A stretch of DNA of 39,887 nt, taken from NCBI GenBank assembly GCA_964520445.1, contig CAZFNU010000002.1:1-39887 (forward strand), written 5' to 3'. Every line of letters starts with the position of its first letter. The stretch's first letter is position 1. Below, piece after piece: positions 37,834 to 39,887 of this stretch. Source of the stretch: CAZFNU01 sp964520445 (GTDB lineage Bacteria > Patescibacteriota > Minisyncoccia > UBA6257 > JAKLIH01). The position numbers and the translations under genes are program-made. Below the pieces are notes generated by a model. That model saw only the letters and a list, made by a program, of their open reading frames with translations. It was not told the origin of the DNA and made no database searches.

Positions 37834-38382
37834 ATGGCACGTCAGGAACTAGATTTAGGAAAAAACTGATATGTGCTACATACTTCTTCGGGATACGAAG
37901 AAGCAGTAGCAAGAAATTTGAAGTCTCGTATAGAGGCTTTTGATTTGGGTGAAAAAGTTTTCAATGTATTAGTTCCTATTGAAAAGAAAATTAAGATTAA
38001 GAATGGGAAAAGAACGGTTGTAGAAGAAAGAATTTTTCCAGCCTATGTATTTGTAGAGATGATCGTAGATGATAATTCCTGATATGTGGTACGTAATACT
38101 CCGCATGTTACAGGATTCATCGGAGCAGGATCAACACCATTACCAGTAGATAAAAAAGAAATTGATATCATATTCCGTAGAATTCAAGGGGATGAACCAC
38201 ATTACAAGATAGATTTAAATGAAGGAGATAGAGTTAAAATTACAGATGGACCCTTTAAAGATTTTGAAGGTAAAGTAGCAGAAGTCGATACAGAGAAAGG
38301 GAGAGTTAAAGTATTAGTAGGAGTATTTGGAAGAGAAACACCAGTTGATGTAGATTTTCTTCAAATATCAAAAACAAATTAA
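37834..38382 (+). CDS. nusG: Transcription termination/antitermination protein NusG
   Basis: 182 residues. The NGN domain starts NWYVLHTSSGYEEAVARNL and contains FPAYVFVEM and SWYVVRNTPHVTGFIG; the C-terminal KOW domain is EGDRVKITDGPFKDFEGKVAEVD. Both in-frame TGA (37867 and 38080) fall at the conserved Trp of 'WYvlh' and 'W-vvRnTp'. NusG binds RNA polymerase and couples it to ribosomes or Rho. Followed 21 bases later by rplK. Confidence 0.96.
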
Positions 38383-38403
38383 TTAATTTATTAAATATAT
38401 TAT

Positions 38404-38826
38404 ATGGCAAGTAAACCAGTTAAAGCAAATTTAAAGTTAGAGATACCAGCAGGCGCTGCTAACCCAGCCCCTCCAGTGGGTCCGGCATTAGGACAACACG
38501 GGGTTAATATTCAAGAATTTTGTACAACATTTAATAATGCTACTAAAGAAAAAGCAGGAGATATTATTCCTGTAGAAATTACAGTTTATGAAGATCGTAC
38601 TTTTTCCTTAGTTTTTAAAGAACCACCAGTAGCTAGATTAGTTTTAAAAGCAGCAGGATTAGAAAAAGGATCTCCAAATCCATTGACTAAAGTAGGAAAA
38701 ATTACTAAAGCTCAAGCAGAAGAAATTGCTAATCGTAAGATGCCAGATTTAAATGCCGTTGATTTAGAAGGAGCAGTTAGGATTGTAGAAGGGACTGCAA
38801 AATCTATGGGAATAGATGTAGTCTAA
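38404..38826 (+). CDS. rplK: Ribosomal protein uL11
   Basis: 140 residues, full length. KLEIPAGAANPAPPVGPALGQHGVNIQEFC is diagnostic, followed by IPVEITVYEDRTFSLVFKEPPVARL and the RNA-binding C-terminal domain ending VRIVEGTAKSMGIDVV. It forms the GTPase-associated stalk base. In most bacteria rplA (uL1) follows; here a terminator and gatB follow. No TGA codons. Confidence 0.97.
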   Translation: MASKPVKANLKLEIPAGAANPAPPVGPALGQHGVNIQEFCTTFNNATKEKAGDIIPVEITVYEDRTFSLVFKEPPVARLVLKAAGLEKGSPNPLTKVGKITKAQAEEIANRKMPDLNAVDLEGAVRIVEGTAKSMGIDVV

Positions 38827-38836
38827 ATACATAATT

Positions 38837-38867
38837 AAACAACAGGTTTTTACCTGTTGTTTTTTTG
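38837..38867 (+). terminator. Rho-independent terminator after rplK
   Basis: Eleven-base stem AAACAACAGGT / ACCTGTTGTTT with a four-T loop and a T run. Ten bases after the rplK stop. Confidence 0.88.
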
Positions 38868-38896
38868 TTTACTTTTTTCTTAATTTGTGATATATT
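38868..38896 (+). promoter_or_regulatory. Promoter of gatB
   Basis: TTTACT, 17-base spacer, TATATT, with TGA before the -10. Predicted start near 38903, about 21 bases before the ATG. Confidence 0.5.
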
Positions 38897-38923
38897 TAAT
38901 ATATATTAAAGTAAAATGATTTT

Positions 38924-39887
38924 ATGGAAGAAATAGATTATAAACTGGTAGTAGGGTTAGAAATACATATAGAGCCTAAAACAAAGACTAAGATGTTTTG
39001 TAGTTGTAAAAATGATTCAGGAAAGATTATTTCTAATACTAATGTTTGCCCTATATGTATGGGACATCCAGGGATGTTACCAGTGCCAAATAAAGAAGCA
39101 ATAAAAAAAATTATTAAATTAGGATTAGCTTTGGGATGTGAAATACCAACTGAAGCTAGGTTTGATCGTAAAAACTATTTTTATCCTGATTTACCTAAAG
39201 GATATCAGATTACTCAATCCTTTGCTCCTTTTTGTTTAAAAGGGGAGTTACCTTTGTTTTTAAGTGATGGGGAAGTTAAAAAGATTCAATTAAGAGAAAT
39301 TCATTTGGAAGAGGATGCAGGGAAATTATTGCATACGAATAACAAAGATTTTGCTATGGTTGATTTTAATAGAGCCGGAGTACCTTTAATTGAATTAGTT
39401 TCAGAACCAGTTATTTATTCAGCTGAGGATGTAAGAAATTTTGGGGAGAGTTTACAATTACTAGTTAAATATTTAGATATATCCAATGCTGATATGGAGA
39501 AGGGGGAAATGAGGGTTGAAGTTAATATTTCTTTAGGGAAAGAAGTTGATGAGAAAATTCTGTTAGGGCAGAAGGTTGAAGTTAAAAATATTAATTCTTT
39601 TAGTGCGGCCTTTAAAGCAATTGAATACGAAAGAAATAGACAATTAGAATTATTGAAGAATGGAGACAAGATTGTAGGGGAAACAAGAGGATGAGATGAT
39701 GTAAAACAAATTACTTTTTCTCAGAGATTAAAAGAAGAATCTAATGATTATAGGTATTTTCCTGAACCAGACTTAGTTCCTATCGAAACTTCTGAATATT
39801 TAAATCAGGAATTACCAGAATTACCTTGGGTTAGAAGAGAGAGATTTATTAAAGATTATGGACTAGACGTTAAAAAGGTTTTATTGT
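38924..39887 (+). CDS. gatB: Asp/Glu-tRNA amidotransferase subunit B, 3' end missing
   Basis: The first 321 residues of about 480; the window ends inside the gene. It begins YKLVVGLEIHIEPKTKTKMFCSC, with the family 'GLE-H-qL-T-tKmFc'; two CxxC-type zinc ligands (CSC near residue 26, CPIC near 45), GHPGMLPVPNKEAI, FYPDLPKGYQITQ, REIHLEEDAGKL, VDFNRAGVPLIELVSEP, and DYRYFPEPDLVPIE. TGA at 39692 is the W of 'eTRgwd'. GatB binds the misacylated Glu-tRNA-Gln or Asp-tRNA-Asn and works with GatA and GatC, which are not in the window. Its presence suggests that one of GlnRS or AsnRS is missing. Confidence 0.96.

Noticed and set aside
816..39887. UGA read as glycine, the Gracilibacteria/Absconditabacteria code
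   Set aside because: The positions are conserved Trp in alignable motifs (GWHIEC, SPWG, VHWP, GRNWEQ, GRNIWQ). I found no conserved Gly among them.
816..39887. Many genes broken by stop codons (pseudogenes), or TGA as selenocysteine
   Set aside because: The frames continue without other disruption, all breaks are TGA, they lie at Trp positions, and essential genes such as cysS and secE are affected. No SECIS-like pattern is needed to explain them.
1..39887. Mollicutes as the source, since they use UGA=Trp
   Set aside because: AMP phosphorylase, NrdD with inteins, RNHCP, split ComEC, and CPR-style surface proteins do not fit Mollicutes. Final placement needs a tree.
1..39887. CRISPR arrays, insertion sequences, prophage genes, restriction or defence genes
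   Set aside because: No regular direct repeats, transposase, terminal inverted repeats, integrase or defence motifs were seen on either strand; the inteins are the only mobile elements.

Overview
The window comes from an AT-rich bacterium with short, tightly packed genes, nearly all on the + strand. Under the standard code many genes look broken by in-frame TGA. Those TGA codons fall at positions where the families carry tryptophan: CysRS (FALW, the W of SPWG, GWHIEC), transketolase (FGWH, GRNWEQ), SecE (VHWP), NusG, LepB (SRSWG), GatB, NrdD, AMP phosphorylase and class I aldolase. None of the 39 complete gene ends is TGA (34 TAA, 5 TAG). I therefore read UGA as Trp (as in table 4) and joined the pieces. 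This is not the UGA=Gly code of Gracilibacteria and Absconditabacteria. The gene content still points to Patescibacteria/CPR: a PRPP synthetase-like gene beside an archaeal-type AMP phosphorylase, an RNHCP protein, a minimal Mfd, surface proteins of CPR style, tRNAs without encoded CCA, and NrdD/NrdG. The lineage is an inference.

Layout. 1-5.2 kb: end of a LamG surface protein, split transketolase, a secreted repeat-like protein, a PfkB sugar kinase and a class I fructose-bisphosphate aldolase. 5.2-9.4 kb: ComEC split into channel and nuclease-like genes, aspS, ndk. 9.4-12.3 kb: a structured small RNA with its own promoter, then mnmA, rsmI and a class IV aminotransferase. 12.3-13.5 kb: tRNA-Glu (- strand), rpmB, tRNA-Pro, a small membrane protein, rplU. 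13.6-19.4 kb: a CorA-like transporter, cysS, dnaB with a mini-intein, recR, a methyltransferase. 19.4-23.2 kb: a thioredoxin-fold protein, glutaredoxin, PRPP synthetase, AMP phosphorylase, an RNHCP protein. 23.2-24.1 kb: a secreted, C-terminally anchored protein of unknown function. 24.2-29.4 kb: lepB, hisS, rpsU, ybeY, ftsA (with a 10-N assembly gap), ftsZ. 29.5-35.7 kb: nrdD interrupted by three inteins, then nrdG. 35.7-39.9 kb: short mfd, secE-nusG-rplK, and the start of gatB.

Regulation is unusually legible. Fourteen promoter candidates share one architecture: a TTGNNN-like -35, a spacer of exactly 17 bases, and a -10 that in 13 of 14 cases is preceded by TGn. Start codons almost never have a Shine-Dalgarno sequence and are preceded by A/T runs. 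Four rho-independent terminator candidates close units. Together the genes describe a fermentative or anaerobic, DNA-importing, nucleotide-scavenging cell with core translation and division genes.

The most notable points are the UGA=Trp code in a CPR-like genome, the three-intein NrdD whose inteins carry TGG as well as TGA for Trp while the exteins carry only TGA, the small RNA upstream of mnmA, and promoters that overlap a terminator hairpin or the last sense codon and stop of the preceding gene. No stretch longer than about 300 bases lacks a gene or RNA.
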